A DNA stretch of 64,000 nt from Pedobacter yulinensis (GTDB lineage Bacteria; Bacteroidota; Bacteroidia; Sphingobacteriales; Sphingobacteriaceae), in assembly GCF_003029735.1 (NCBI RefSeq), contig NZ_KZ686273.1, forward strand, positions 60,077 to 124,076, read 5' to 3'. Shown piece by piece: positions 8,891-18,684 of the stretch (its first letter is position 1; each line of letters starts with the position of its first letter). Under the pieces are notes generated by a model. It was given only the letters and a program-made list of their open reading frames with translations, searched no databases and was not told the origin of the DNA. Made by a program: the position numbers and the translations under genes.

Positions 8891-9685
8891 TTAATTTACA
8901 TCTATCTTATAACCCGACAGAAACAGCGCCAGGATGACAATACCCAGGATGATGCGGTACCAGCCAAACACCCTGAAACCATGTTTCGTCAGAAAACTGA
9001 TAAATGATTTGATGGCGATGATGGCAACGATGAATGCAACGACGTTCCCCACCAGCAAGAGTTTAACGTTTTCAGCATTGAGCAGGTGATAACCTTTAAG
9101 CAGTTTATAGCCCGTTGCCGCGCACATAGTGGGCACGGCAAGGAAAAACGAAAATTCGGCTGCTGCGGCTTTGCTGAGTTTCTGGCTCATGCCCCCAATA
9201 ATGGTGGCGGCGCTGCGGCTCAGGCCCGGAAAAACAACGGCAAGTACCTGGAAAAAACCGATCTTTAAGGCCATGCCATTGCTGATGGCGCGCTCGTCCG
9301 TAATCTCGGGCTTTTTAAACCAGCGGTCTATAAACAAAAGCAGGACCCCGCCTGCAAACAATACACTTGCAATAAACACCGGGTTGCCAAGCGTGCTGTC
9401 AATAAAATCGTTCAGAAGAAAACCGAACACAAGTGCAGGGATCACAGCGATCAGGAGTTTCAGGTAAAATTTCCAGTCGCTGAAGTTGAAGAATTTTTTC
9501 CAGTAGATGACCACCACAGCCAGGATGGCGCCGAGTTGAATGGCTACCTCGAACAGTTTTACAAATTCATCGTTGCCGATACCCATCAGTGCCGAGGCGA
9601 TGGCCATATGGCCAGTTGACGAAACAGGCAAAAACTCGGTCAGACCCTCGATAACAGCGAGGATGAACGCTTCAAAATAATTCAT
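8891..9685 (-). CDS. uppP: Undecaprenyl-diphosphate phosphatase
   Basis: UppP (BacA) dephosphorylates undecaprenyl pyrophosphate to regenerate the lipid carrier for peptidoglycan and surface polysaccharides; overproduction gives bacitracin resistance. The 264-residue polytopic membrane protein has both signature motifs: EGLTEFLPVSSTGH (residues 14-27) and FPGLSRSAATI in the second half. It lies 8 bases downstream of the DUF3098 gene and is followed by truB, an order common in Bacteroidota. Confidence 0.96.
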   Translation of the reverse strand: MNYFEAFILAVIEGLTEFLPVSSTGHMAIASALMGIGNDEFVKLFEVAIQLGAILAVVVIYWKKFFNFSDWKFYLKLLIAVIPALVFGFLLNDFIDSTLGNPVFIASVLFAGGVLLLFIDRWFKKPEITDERAISNGMALKIGFFQVLAVVFPGLSRSAATIIGGMSQKLSKAAAAEFSFFLAVPTMCAATGYKLLKGYHLLNAENVKLLLVGNVVAFIVAIIAIKSFISFLTKHGFRVFGWYRIILGIVILALFLSGYKIDVN

Positions 9686-9693
9686 GCCGGTGC

Positions 9694-9918
9694 CTATTTT
9701 TTAAGCACTGCGTAAACGCCAAAACCAAAACCCAGCAGGACAACCAGCGGTGCAATCAACGTTTTCCGGGTGTCGTAAATATCGGTCGTGCCCATCATCA
9801 GCACAAAGCCGAGTGCAACGATAGCGATGCTGATCAGCAGCAGCTGGTAGTTTTTCTTTGTAAACACCAGTTCGTTGCCGGTTTCCTGGTTTGCGGATGG
9901 TTGTTTTTTATCTGCCAT
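9694..9918 (-). CDS. DUF3098 family small membrane protein
   Basis: 74 residues: a polar N-terminus (about 25 residues), then two hydrophobic segments (about 28-45 and 54-71) joined by GTTDIYDTRKT. It matches the Bacteroidota-specific DUF3098 family found between ftsX and uppP. No function is established; the conserved position suggests a role in cell division or envelope assembly. Its ATG overlaps the ftsX stop by one base (TAATG), which suggests coupled translation. Confidence 0.88.
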   Translation of the reverse strand: MADKKQPSANQETGNELVFTKKNYQLLLISIAIVALGFVLMMGTTDIYDTRKTLIAPLVVLLGFGFGVYAVLKK

Positions 9919-10796
9919 TATCTGTAAAGGTCATAGATTTTTAAGCGCAGGTATCTGCTCACTGCAAAATACGTACTGATGCCGGTTATAAAAATTCCGA
10001 TGCAGATCAGTGCAAGGAAAACGATGCCGAACTCAGTATAATTGCGCAGGATAACAATTTCAGGTATTTCTTTCTGGGCGTAAAACAGCACGGCCATCAG
10101 GATAATGATGGCAATGAAGGCCGACAGCAAGCCATGCAGCGATGCATAAAGCATGAATGGTTTGCGGATGAAATTTTTTGTCGCACCGACCAGCTGCATG
10201 CTTTTGATCAGGAAACGCTGTGAATAGATGGCAAGCCGGATCGTGTTGTTGATCAGCGCCACGGCTATGACAAGCAGGATGACAGCAAAGCCAAGTATGA
10301 CCAGCCCGATCGCATTGACGTTTTTGTTGACCATATCGATCAGTGAACTCTGGTAAATGACCTCTTTAACGATCGGGTTGTTGGCAATGTTTTTCTTTAG
10401 CTTTTCAATGCCCTGGGTATTGGCATATTCGGCTTTCATGTAAACATCTACGGTTGAAAGCAGGGGGTTATAGCCCAGGAAATTCACGAAATCTTCGCCA
10501 AGATCCTGTGTCAGGTTCCGGGCAGCGAGCTCTTTATTTACGTATTGCGTTTGCTTGACCGCGGGGTTGGCATTCAGCTCTTTTTGAAACTGCAGCACGT
10601 CGGCTTCTTTGGCACCCTCGTCTACGATGATGTTGAGCACAATATTCTCTTTCACATAATTTGAAAGATTTTTAGCATGCACCAGGATCAGTCCCAGCGC
10701 GCCAAGCATCAACAGGACTAGTGCTATACTGAAAATGGTGGAAATGTAGATCGTCTTCGTTTTCTTCGATGCGTCACTTACTTCAAATTCTTCCAT
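9918..10796 (-). CDS. ftsX: Cell division protein FtsX
   Basis: FtsX is the permease-like subunit of the FtsEX complex, which links the divisome to peptidoglycan hydrolases. The 292-residue protein has the FtsX topology: a short cytoplasmic N-terminus, one membrane segment (about 17-40), an extracytoplasmic domain (about 45-165) and three further membrane segments (about 170-285). No ftsE is adjacent; in Bacteroidota ftsE is usually elsewhere. It is the first gene of the leftward operon ftsX-DUF3098-uppP-truB-yitT-ribF. Confidence 0.93.
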   Translation of the reverse strand: MEEFEVSDASKKTKTIYISTIFSIALVLLMLGALGLILVHAKNLSNYVKENIVLNIIVDEGAKEADVLQFQKELNANPAVKQTQYVNKELAARNLTQDLGEDFVNFLGYNPLLSTVDVYMKAEYANTQGIEKLKKNIANNPIVKEVIYQSSLIDMVNKNVNAIGLVILGFAVILLVIAVALINNTIRLAIYSQRFLIKSMQLVGATKNFIRKPFMLYASLHGLLSAFIAIIILMAVLFYAQKEIPEIVILRNYTEFGIVFLALICIGIFITGISTYFAVSRYLRLKIYDLYR

Positions 10797-10814
10797 TTAC
10801 GTGTCTTCTTTTTG

Positions 10815-10851
10815 CGAAATTATAAATTATAACCATTAAAGCGCAAAATTA
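10815..10851 (-). promoter_or_regulatory. Promoter region of the ftsX operon
   Basis: On the minus strand a TTTG (10847-10844) is followed after 21 bases by TAATTTCG (10822-10815), a near match to the Bacteroidota consensus that would give a leader of roughly 12 bases. An overlapping TAATTTTG (10851-10844) is an exact -7 match with no upstream box. One of the two probably drives the operon. Confidence 0.45.
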
Positions 10852-10962
10852 GCGGGTTTATTTGCCCATTGCCGGCACCCGCCCTGGCAGACAGCCCCTA
10901 TGGGCGCAAGGCTGTACGATTTTGGTATTAAATTCGTTTTAGTAGGAAAAAACTCACCTACC

Positions 10963-11382
10963 ATGAAACAAAAACTTACGCTGATCGCATTTTTTGCACT
11001 TTTTCTAACTGGTTTTTCTGCTTGCAAAAAAGAAGAATTTTCAGAAAAACCGCTTAAATACAAAATGTTCGGAAAGTGGCAGGTCGAAAAAATTACGCGG
11101 GCTGTAACCGGGCAAGCGCCTGTCACAGAAAACTATAACGCCCCCGGCGACTACATCGACTTTCGTGAAAATGACGATGACGATTTCGAACAGAGCCTGG
11201 ACGGTGACCGCGCCATCGGCACCTGGACGGTTAATATAGATGATAGTTTTGTGTTGCGTTATTCATTCGGGTCGCTGTCTGCAAAGCTGGACAACATTTC
11301 AGAAAGCCGGTTCCAGTTTACCGGCACCACCAGAAACGCACAGGGCCAGACCGAAACGCATACCTATTACTTAAAACGCTAA
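10963..11382 (+). CDS. Lipocalin-like lipoprotein, function unknown
   Basis: A 139-residue lipoprotein (signal MKQKLTLIAFFALFLTGFSA, lipidated Cys21 followed by KKEE). The mature part begins with a FGKWQVEKI motif and has alternating short strands ending in TETHTYYLKR, the pattern of the small lipocalin-like proteins common in Bacteroidota. An acidic cluster (ENDDDD) lies in the middle. The start was moved from 10900 to 10963 because the signal peptide begins there. It is monocistronic with a strong terminator after it. Function unknown. Confidence 0.8.
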   Translation: MKQKLTLIAFFALFLTGFSACKKEEFSEKPLKYKMFGKWQVEKITRAVTGQAPVTENYNAPGDYIDFRENDDDDFEQSLDGDRAIGTWTVNIDDSFVLRYSFGSLSAKLDNISESRFQFTGTTRNAQGQTETHTYYLKR

Positions 11383-11405
11383 CTTCTAATTCCCTCTATT
11401 TGCAG

Positions 11406-11439
11406 GCGCTGCCGGTGGTTTTCCGGCAGCGCTTTTTTT
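11406..11439 (+). terminator. Intrinsic terminator
   Basis: A perfect 10-bp stem, GCGCTGCCGG (11406-11415) with CCGGCAGCGC (11423-11432), has a 7-base loop followed by seven Ts. It ends the lipocalin-like gene and insulates leuS. Confidence 0.92.
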
Positions 11440-11479
11440 ATTGAACAGCGCCGCGTTTCCCAAAGCAGCGTAATTTCGT

Positions 11480-11487
11480 TATTTTCG
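11480..11487 (+). promoter_or_regulatory. -7 box of the leuS promoter
   Basis: TATTTTCG, seven of eight matches to TAnnTTTG, lies 26 bases before the leuS ATG. A TTTC at 11456-11459 with a 20-base spacer could be the -33 box. The same TAnnTTTCG variant appears near dnaX. Confidence 0.45.
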
Positions 11488-11513
11488 CCACCTGAAAAAC
11501 GAAAAAATTGTAC

Positions 11514-14309
11514 ATGGATTACCAATTTAAAGATATCGAACAAAGGTGGCAGCAATTCTGGGCAGAGAAACAGACCTTCCGCGTAACTGAAGATGCTTCA
11601 AAACCCAAGTATTATGTACTCGACATGTTTCCTTACCCTTCAGGTGCAGGCCTGCATGTCGGCCACCCGCTGGGGTACATTGCCTCTGATATCTTTTCCA
11701 GGTACAAGCGGTTAAAGGGCTTTAATGTTCTGCACCCGATGGGATACGATTCTTTTGGCCTTCCGGCAGAGCAGTATGCCATACAAACCGGCCAGCACCC
11801 TGCCATTACAACAGAGTCAAACATAGCAACCTACAGGCGACAGCTGGACCGGCTCGGCTTTTCCTTTGACTGGAGCCGTGAGGTGCGCACAAGTGATCCG
11901 GGTTATTATAAATGGACGCAATGGATTTTCATGCAGCTGTTCAACTCCTGGTACAACCTGGAAACAGACCGGGCAGAGGATATCACTACACTGATTGAGA
12001 AATTCAATGCAGCCGGCTCTGCCGGCGTGAAGGCCGTCTGCGATGATGATGTCAGGAATTTCCTGCCCACAGACTGGGCAGCTTTTAGCCAGGATGAGAA
12101 ACAGGAAGAGCTGCTTAAATACCGGCTTACTTATCTTCGCGAGAGCACGGTGAACTGGTGCGCGGCGCTGGGAACGGTTCTGGCCAATGATGAAGTGAAA
12201 GACGGTTTTTCTGAGCGCGGCGGCTACCCGGTCGAACAGAAGAAAATGATGCAATGGAGCATGCGGATCACCGCTTATGCCGAGCGTTTGCTGAAGGGGC
12301 TCGACATGATCGACTGGCCGGAACCTGTAAAGGAAATGCAGCGCAATTGGATCGGAAAAAGTACCGGCGCCAGTGTGCGCTTCATGCTTGAAATTCCTGT
12401 TGGCGGGCAGTCTTTTATAGAGGTGTTTACCACACGCGTAGATACGATCTATGGCGTGTCTTACCTGGTGCTTGCACCCGAACATGAGCTGGTACCTGCG
12501 CTCACGACCGTTGCACAGCGGGAAGAAGTGGAAGCTTATATCGCGCGCACCAGGAAAAAATCAGAACTTGACCGCATGGCCGATACGAAAACCGTATCAG
12601 GAGCTTTTACCGGAAGTTATGTGGTAAACCCGGTTAACGGCGAAAAGGTGCCGGTCTGGATTGCAGATTACGTACTGGCAGGTTACGGCACCGGCGCAGT
12701 TATGGGCGTGCCAAGCGGCGATCAGCGCGACTGGCTGTTTGCTACGCATTTTAACCTGCCGATTGTGCAGGTCCTGGACGCCCAGGTAAATATCAGGGAA
12801 CAGGCAGATGCAACAAAAGAGGGGACCTACATCAACTCGGGTATGATCAACGGCATGGTTTACAAAGATGCGGTTTCGTACCTGAACAGCTGGCTTGAGG
12901 AAAAAGGACTCGGCAAGGCTAAAATCAATTACCGCATGCGCGACGCTATTTTCGGGCGCCAGCGGTATTGGGGTGAGCCCATTCCTGTCTATTTTAAAGA
13001 AGGCCTTCCTTACCTCCTGGCCGAACCAGAGCTCCCGCTTGTATTGCCGGAGATCGATAAATATTTGCCTACCGAAACGGGCGAACCGCCCCTGGGCCGG
13101 GCTACCGGGTGGAAACATCAGGGCGGGCATGAATACGAGTTGAGTACCATGCCCGGCTGGGCAGGCTCAAGCTGGTACTGGTACCGCTATATGGACGCCC
13201 GCAACCCGGATGCCTTTGCCTCGAAAGCCGCGATAGAGTACTGGCAGGCAGTAGACCTGTACATTGGCGGGTCGGAACACGCCACCGGGCACCTGCTTTA
13301 CAGCCGGTTCTGGAACAAGTTTCTGAAAGACCTTGGTTATGTGCAGGAAGAGGAGCCGTTCAAAAAACTGATTAACCAGGGTATGATCCAGGGACGCAGC
13401 AATTTCGTGTACCGCGTGGTCGATGCCGATGGGCGGGGCACCAATACTTTCGTTTCTGCCGGACTGAGAAACGGGTACCAGACATCGGCCATTCATGTCG
13501 ATGTAAACATTGTAAACAACGATGTGCTCGACCTGGAGCGTTTTAAAGCCTGGCGGGAAGATTTCCGCGATGCGGAATTTGTTCTCGAAGAGGGTAAATA
13601 CGTTTGCGGCGTCGAGATCGAAAAGATGTCGAAGTCAAAATACAATGTTGTTAACCCCGACGATCTTATCGAACGTTACGGTGCAGACACGCTGCGCATG
13701 TATGAGATGTTCCTCGGTCCGCTCGAGCAAAGCAAACCCTGGAACACCAATGGCATTGAAGGCGTGTTTAAATTTTTGCGGAAATTCTGGCGGTTGTTCC
13801 ACGACGAAAACTGGAATTTCCAGGTTTCAGACGCACAGCCATCGCCGGCCGAGCTAAAGTCGCTGCACAAGATCATTAAAAAGGTACAGGATGACATTGA
13901 CCGTTTTTCTTTCAATACGTCGGTTTCCAGTTTTATGATCGCGGTCAATGAGCTGACTGAACTTAAATGCAACAAACGCGCCGTACTGCAGGAGCTTGTG
14001 GTCATCCTGTCTCCTTATGCTCCGCATATCTGCGAAGAACTCTGGAGCCTGCTTGGCCATGAAGAAGGCAGCCTGACCCAGGTCAGTTATCCAGAATTCA
14101 ATCCCGCCTATTTACAGGAGGCCTCGTTCAGTTACCCGATCTCGGTAAACGGCAAGATGAAAATGAACCTGGATATTGCACTTGACCTGAGCCAGCAACA
14201 GGTGGAAGAAACCGTTCTGGCAAATGAACAGGTGCAAAAATACCTCGAAGGCCGGCCACACAAGAAGATCATTTTTGTAAAAGGCAAGATCGTTAACATC
14301 GTTGTCTGA
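11514..14309 (+). CDS. leuS: Leucine--tRNA ligase
   Basis: LeuRS charges tRNA-Leu with leucine. At 931 residues it is longer than the E. coli enzyme (860) because of extra sequence typical of Bacteroidota, including about 35 residues after RAEDITTLIEKF and a segment near INQGMIQGRSNFVYRV. The class I signature is HVGH (residues 48-51) and the KMSKS loop begins at Lys704. The editing (CP1) domain lies between them, with TRVDTIYGVSYLVLAPEH and GTGAVMGVPSGDQRD. The anticodon-binding domain is C-terminal. A TTG at 11508 is in frame, but ATG 11514 (MDYQFKDIEQRWQ) is the family's usual start. Confidence 0.97.
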   Translation: MDYQFKDIEQRWQQFWAEKQTFRVTEDASKPKYYVLDMFPYPSGAGLHVGHPLGYIASDIFSRYKRLKGFNVLHPMGYDSFGLPAEQYAIQTGQHPAITTESNIATYRRQLDRLGFSFDWSREVRTSDPGYYKWTQWIFMQLFNSWYNLETDRAEDITTLIEKFNAAGSAGVKAVCDDDVRNFLPTDWAAFSQDEKQEELLKYRLTYLRESTVNWCAALGTVLANDEVKDGFSERGGYPVEQKKMMQWSMRITAYAERLLKGLDMIDWPEPVKEMQRNWIGKSTGASVRFMLEIPVGGQSFIEVFTTRVDTIYGVSYLVLAPEHELVPALTTVAQREEVEAYIARTRKKSELDRMADTKTVSGAFTGSYVVNPVNGEKVPVWIADYVLAGYGTGAVMGVPSGDQRDWLFATHFNLPIVQVLDAQVNIREQADATKEGTYINSGMINGMVYKDAVSYLNSWLEEKGLGKAKINYRMRDAIFGRQRYWGEPIPVYFKEGLPYLLAEPELPLVLPEIDKYLPTETGEPPLGRATGWKHQGGHEYELSTMPGWAGSSWYWYRYMDARNPDAFASKAAIEYWQAVDLYIGGSEHATGHLLYSRFWNKFLKDLGYVQEEEPFKKLINQGMIQGRSNFVYRVVDADGRGTNTFVSAGLRNGYQTSAIHVDVNIVNNDVLDLERFKAWREDFRDAEFVLEEGKYVCGVEIEKMSKSKYNVVNPDDLIERYGADTLRMYEMFLGPLEQSKPWNTNGIEGVFKFLRKFWRLFHDENWNFQVSDAQPSPAELKSLHKIIKKVQDDIDRFSFNTSVSSFMIAVNELTELKCNKRAVLQELVVILSPYAPHICEELWSLLGHEEGSLTQVSYPEFNPAYLQEASFSYPISVNGKMKMNLDIALDLSQQQVEETVLANEQVQKYLEGRPHKKIIFVKGKIVNIVV

Positions 14310-14332
14310 CTGCGGAACAGCTGATAAATAGC

Positions 14333-14359
14333 GAGGCTGCCTGTTCACCGGGCAGCCTC
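14333..14359 (+). terminator. Hairpin after leuS, probable terminator
   Basis: GAGGCTGCC (14333-14341) pairs with GGCAGCCTC (14351-14359). The following sequence TGTTGTT is only partly T-rich, so termination may be weak. Confidence 0.6.
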
Positions 14360-14498
14360 TGTTGTTCTGAAAGATTTCGCCGGTTAAATTCCGCCTTTCA
14401 CCGCCCGGGGAGCAAGCTCACTGTAAAACCATTCCCGGAACCTGTAACAAAACGCAATTTGCGCAGACTAATACACCAAAAACTAATTTACTTTTATA

Positions 14499-16937
14499 AT
14501 GAAACAATTTTTACTCTCGGTCTTTCTGTTAACCGCATGCTTTTCTGCCAGCGCACAATTCCCCGTTGGCGGCACACTGGGGGGAGGGGCCAGGAAATCT
14601 ACCGTAACGGGCCGGATTGTTGCTACCATCCTGGATTCCGTTAGCCGGAAGCCGATTGATTACGCAACTGTTACCCTGCTGAAAACCTCAGACAACAAGT
14701 CTGTAAACGGCGGAGTAACCGACGACAAAGGCCGCATCGTGCTGCAAAATATTGCACCAGACAGCTACAAGCTGGCCATCGGCTTTATGGGTTACAACAC
14801 CAAAACCGTGCTCGTTAAAACCACACCCGAGAAACCAGACAACAACCTGGGTACCATTTACATTGCACCATCGGCAAACAGCCTGAAAGACGTTACCGTA
14901 GTTGGGCAGCGTGCCATGATCGAAAATAAGGTAGACCGCCTGGTTTACAATGCCGAAGCCGACATCACCAATGCCGGCGGCGATGCAACTGATGTGATGC
15001 GCAAAGTGCCGATGCTGTCTGTCGATGCCAGCGGCAATGTGCAGCTGCGGGGTGGTGCTGTGCGCGTGCTGATTAACGGCAAACCATCAGGCACCATGGC
15101 CAACAGCGTGGCCGATGCATTAAAAATGATCCCTGCAGAACAAATTAAAAGCGTGGAAGTGATTACAAGCCCTTCAGCTAAATACGATGCAGAGGGCTCT
15201 GGAGGCATCATCAATATCATTACCAAAAAGAACAACGCGCAGGGCATCAGCGGCAGCGTTAACGCCAGCGCCGGCACCCGTCAGAACAATGGCAACGTAA
15301 GCCTGAACGCGAAAAGCGGCCGTCTTGGTTTTACAAGCAACGTTGGCGGCATTTATGCTTACCCCCAGGAGTCGAAAGTCTTATCTCTTACCCAAACGCA
15401 GACACCTGACGGTTTCTACACCATTCAGTCTACTGGCTTGTCAAACTGGACGCGCAAAGGTCTGAATGGTACTGCTGGTCTTGATTACGACATCAACAGT
15501 TACCACAACGTGAGCACGAATGTCAAGCTCAGCACATTCAGCAATGGCGGCCCGGGTAGTTCAGACGTTTTACTGAACCAGGTGCTGTCACGCAACACGA
15601 GCAATATGGACATGGGCTTTAACAACGTGGACTGGACGGCTGACTACCGCAAGACCAGCAAAAAAGAAGGTGAAGAGCTTGTCGTTTCTGGCCAGGCAAC
15701 GTACGGCCGCAATCCAACAAATTTCGCCAACACGCTCGTTGTTCCAAATGCACCTGTGGTCATCACGACCGGCAGCAACCGCGGAAAAAACAACGAATAT
15801 ACGGGCCAGGTCGATTATACGTATCCGTTCAGCAAAAAAGTGATCCTTGAAACCGGCCTAAAAGGGATTTTCAGAACCATTATCAGTGATATCCTGGACG
15901 ACCCAAGCAGAAACTTTGATTACAGCCAGGATGTAGCTTCGGCATACGGCGTAATGACATTCCCGATCGGCAAAAAACTAACGGCTAAGGCCGGGCTCCG
16001 CGCAGAGTATACACAGATCGGAGCAACCTCTGGTACCAGTGCTACCTTCGAGAACGATTACTTTAATCTGTTTCCAAGCGTTGTCCTTTCTCAGACACTG
16101 AAAGGAATGAGCACGGTGAAGGTCAGTTACAACCGCAGGCTGCAGCGCCCAAGCCTGTTTTATCTGAATCCCTTCGAAAACAGGAGCGATCAGTTTAACA
16201 TTATGCGTGGTAACCCTATGCTGAGCCCCGAGCTCAGCGATAACTTCGAAATCGGCTACAGCACCTTTATCAAGGGTTCGGTAATCAATGCCTCCCTGTT
16301 TTATCGCACTACCGGCGACATCATCGAGAGCATCATTGCGCCGATCACTGAAAACGGAATCACCAGGAACCTCACAACTTACCAGAACATTGGCCGCAGT
16401 CCATCTTACGGGCTTAACTTATTCGGCTCCTACAACCCGAAGCCAAAATGGACGTTAATGTCAAATCTTTCGTTTAATACTTATGAAGTGAACAACCAGA
16501 CCACAGGCGTTAATACCGGGACATTTCTGAATTACAGCGTCTTTGGCCGTTCGGCTTATGCCTTGAACAAAGGTTGGAGCACAGAAGTCTGGGGAGTGAT
16601 CAATTCGCCGCGCCGGACGTTCCAGGGTAAAACAGACGCGATGTATTTCTATGGGGCGGCAGTGAAAAAAGAGATCTTCAACAAAAAGGCATCTATCGGT
16701 GTGAACGTACTTAATCCGTTCAACCGGGACCTGAACATCAAGACCGTGAACACGACTCCGGTTTCTGTTCAGAGCCAGGATATTTATTACCCGCTTCGTT
16801 CATTCGGCATCAACTTCAGCTACAGTTTTGGTAAACTGAAATTTACGCAAAAGAAAACGATCAAAAATGACGACCTGAAGCAGGGCGACCAGGGCGCCGG
16901 TCAGGTTGGCGGCATGGGCGGCGGCACAAACCGGTAA
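14499..16937 (+). CDS. TonB-dependent receptor-like outer-membrane beta-barrel protein
   Basis: 812 residues with a signal peptide (MKQFLLSVFLLTACFSASAQ). Residues 30-125 form a carboxypeptidase-regulatory-like (CNA_B/CarboxypepD_reg) domain, residues 130-245 a TonB plug domain (RMIENKVDRLVYNAEADITN..., VEVITSPSAKYDAEGSGGIINI), and the rest a beta barrel of the OMP_b-brl_3 type. The C-terminus is Gly/Gln-rich (GQVGGMGGG) rather than ending in a typical barrel-sorting aromatic, which is common in this subfamily. It is not a SusC protein: no SusD follows. The ligand is unknown. The gene is monocistronic. Confidence 0.85.
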   Translation: MKQFLLSVFLLTACFSASAQFPVGGTLGGGARKSTVTGRIVATILDSVSRKPIDYATVTLLKTSDNKSVNGGVTDDKGRIVLQNIAPDSYKLAIGFMGYNTKTVLVKTTPEKPDNNLGTIYIAPSANSLKDVTVVGQRAMIENKVDRLVYNAEADITNAGGDATDVMRKVPMLSVDASGNVQLRGGAVRVLINGKPSGTMANSVADALKMIPAEQIKSVEVITSPSAKYDAEGSGGIINIITKKNNAQGISGSVNASAGTRQNNGNVSLNAKSGRLGFTSNVGGIYAYPQESKVLSLTQTQTPDGFYTIQSTGLSNWTRKGLNGTAGLDYDINSYHNVSTNVKLSTFSNGGPGSSDVLLNQVLSRNTSNMDMGFNNVDWTADYRKTSKKEGEELVVSGQATYGRNPTNFANTLVVPNAPVVITTGSNRGKNNEYTGQVDYTYPFSKKVILETGLKGIFRTIISDILDDPSRNFDYSQDVASAYGVMTFPIGKKLTAKAGLRAEYTQIGATSGTSATFENDYFNLFPSVVLSQTLKGMSTVKVSYNRRLQRPSLFYLNPFENRSDQFNIMRGNPMLSPELSDNFEIGYSTFIKGSVINASLFYRTTGDIIESIIAPITENGITRNLTTYQNIGRSPSYGLNLFGSYNPKPKWTLMSNLSFNTYEVNNQTTGVNTGTFLNYSVFGRSAYALNKGWSTEVWGVINSPRRTFQGKTDAMYFYGAAVKKEIFNKKASIGVNVLNPFNRDLNIKTVNTTPVSVQSQDIYYPLRSFGINFSYSFGKLKFTQKKTIKNDDLKQGDQGAGQVGGMGGGTNR

Positions 16938-16956
16938 ACGGGCTGCCCAGTAAGTA

Positions 16957-16994
16957 AAAAGACCACAGGCCTCCGGGTTTGTGGTCTTTTTTTT
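16957..16994 (+). terminator. Strong terminator between convergent genes
   Basis: An 11-bp stem, AAAAGACCACA (16957-16967) with TGTGGTCTTTT (16980-16990), is followed by more Ts. As stem and flanks are A/T symmetric it may also work on the minus strand for the ABC substrate-binding gene that ends at 17005. Confidence 0.88.
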
Positions 16995-17004
16995 AACTGA
17001 AAAT

Positions 17005-18639
17005 CTATTGCTTCTTTTTTACGGTTTTAAGTGTCATCAGGCTCAGGCCATTCATGGGGTAACCGCTGATGTTGTTCTGCAGCATGACAACGCTTTCCTC
17101 GTAAAATACAGGTACGACCGGTGCGTGTTCAATGATCATGCGGTCCATTTTGCGGTAAAGCGCATATCTCCTTTCGTTGTCGGTCTCGTAATAACTTTGC
17201 TCAAAAAGCCGGTCAAAGTCCTTGTTGTAAAAAGCCGTATAGTTCGGGCCGTTCGGTACTTTATTTTTCGAATAGAACATGGACAGGTAGTTTTCGCCAT
17301 CCGGATAGTCACAGATCCAGGATGCGCGGAAGAATGCAACGCCGTTTTTTGACATCAGGTCGCGCAGGCTGGTCGGCGGACTTACATCTACACGCGCTTT
17401 GATGCCGACCGCAGCCAGCTCCCCCTGTACAAACTCACTCACGTCTTTGTAACTGGTAGCCGTACTCAACGTAATTTCAGGAAGGTTTTTACCATTGGGA
17501 AAACCGGCCTCGGCCAGCAGCTGCGCTGCAAGTTCGGGGTTATATGAATAGCCTTTTACGCTGAGGCTGTCAAAACCGGGCATGCCTTTGGGAATAAAGC
17601 CAGACGTAGCCGGGATACCCACACTGTTGCGCAGGTATTTGATCAGTTTGCGCCGGTCAATGGCATAATTAATAGCCTGCCTGATTTTTTTTAACCTGAG
17701 GGGCGAATTTTTGACAAGCGGCAGATTTTCATCGACCAGGATGCCCATGTATTCGGTGCAGAGGTAGGGACCTTTTCTAAGACTAAACTTGCCTGTGTAT
17801 TTGCTGGTCATTTCGCCGTTTTTTGTGAGGATGTCGTCACGATAGCTCCCGTCTACACTGTAAAAAAAGTCAAGGTTCTTTTTCAGGAAATTCATGAAGG
17901 CGCTTTGTTTGTCGCTGATAAAGGTTGCTTTTACTGCATCCAGGTAAGGAAGCCGATCCCTGCCTTTTTTCTCCCAGTAATGCTCGTTCTTCAGCAGGAC
18001 CAGGATCTCATCTTCTTTCCAATATTTGAATTTGAACGGGCCGGTACCAATGGGGTGGCTGCGGAAATTTTTGCCGTAATGTTCCACCACCTCGTGTGGA
18101 ACGACCGAACAGTATTGGGCCGTGAGCAAGCTCATGAAGGGCGGAAAGGGTTTCTGGAGCCGGATCTGAAACGTACTGTCGTTAACGGCAATAAAGCCTG
18201 AACGGTCCTTGACCTTGTCGTTAAAGATCCAGCCGCCAGATGAAGCCACTTTCGGATCGATCAGCCTGTAAAAACTGTACACAAAATCTGATGCCACCAC
18301 CCGGCGGCCTTTGCCGCCACTGAACAGCGGATCGTCATGAAAGTAGACGTCATTGCGCAGGTGAAAAGTATAAAGCAGGCCATCGGGCGATATTTCCCAG
18401 CTCCTGGCAATGCAGGGAACGGTCTGCAGCGCACTGTCTACCTGTACCAGGCCGTTAAACACCTGGTTGGTCATCCAGATGGCATTTTGGTTTCGGGCAA
18501 AAGCGGGGTCGAGCGAAGTTAGATTTTGGTCAAGATTGATGCTGAATACGGTACGTTTATCTGTTTCATCCCGTTTTGTACAGGAAAGAAAGGTAAGAAC
18601 CGCAAAAAGCCAAAATATATTCAGGAGAAAACTGCGCAT
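17005..18639 (-). CDS. Peptide ABC transporter substrate-binding lipoprotein (SBP_bac_5)
   Basis: A 544-residue lipoprotein (signal peptide, lipidated Cys20 in FLSC-TKRDE). The mature part is a family 5 solute-binding protein (OppA/DppA/NikA type): the N-terminal SLDPAFA motif, the PLRLKKIRQAINYAIDRRKLI region near residues 313-335 and the C-terminal ERRYALYRKMDRMIIEHAPVVPVFYEE segment are all recognisable. Such proteins deliver oligopeptides, nickel or other ligands to an ABC permease. No permease or ATPase genes are nearby, so it is an orphan binding protein here. The ligand is unknown. Confidence 0.9.
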   Translation of the reverse strand: MRSFLLNIFWLFAVLTFLSCTKRDETDKRTVFSINLDQNLTSLDPAFARNQNAIWMTNQVFNGLVQVDSALQTVPCIARSWEISPDGLLYTFHLRNDVYFHDDPLFSGGKGRRVVASDFVYSFYRLIDPKVASSGGWIFNDKVKDRSGFIAVNDSTFQIRLQKPFPPFMSLLTAQYCSVVPHEVVEHYGKNFRSHPIGTGPFKFKYWKEDEILVLLKNEHYWEKKGRDRLPYLDAVKATFISDKQSAFMNFLKKNLDFFYSVDGSYRDDILTKNGEMTSKYTGKFSLRKGPYLCTEYMGILVDENLPLVKNSPLRLKKIRQAINYAIDRRKLIKYLRNSVGIPATSGFIPKGMPGFDSLSVKGYSYNPELAAQLLAEAGFPNGKNLPEITLSTATSYKDVSEFVQGELAAVGIKARVDVSPPTSLRDLMSKNGVAFFRASWICDYPDGENYLSMFYSKNKVPNGPNYTAFYNKDFDRLFEQSYYETDNERRYALYRKMDRMIIEHAPVVPVFYEESVVMLQNNISGYPMNGLSLMTLKTVKKKQ

Positions 18640-18654
18640 GATGGTGGGGAATAC

Positions 18655-18662
18655 TAATTTTG
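18655..18662 (+). promoter_or_regulatory. -7 box in the 45-bp divergent gap
   Basis: TAATTTTG followed by C matches TAnnTTTGC and lies 22 bases before the ATG at 18685. The minus strand has a near match (TTATTTTG, 18672-18665) for the divergent binding-protein gene. No clear -33 boxes were found. Confidence 0.45.
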
Positions 18663-18684
18663 CACAAAATAACGAAAATTTGGT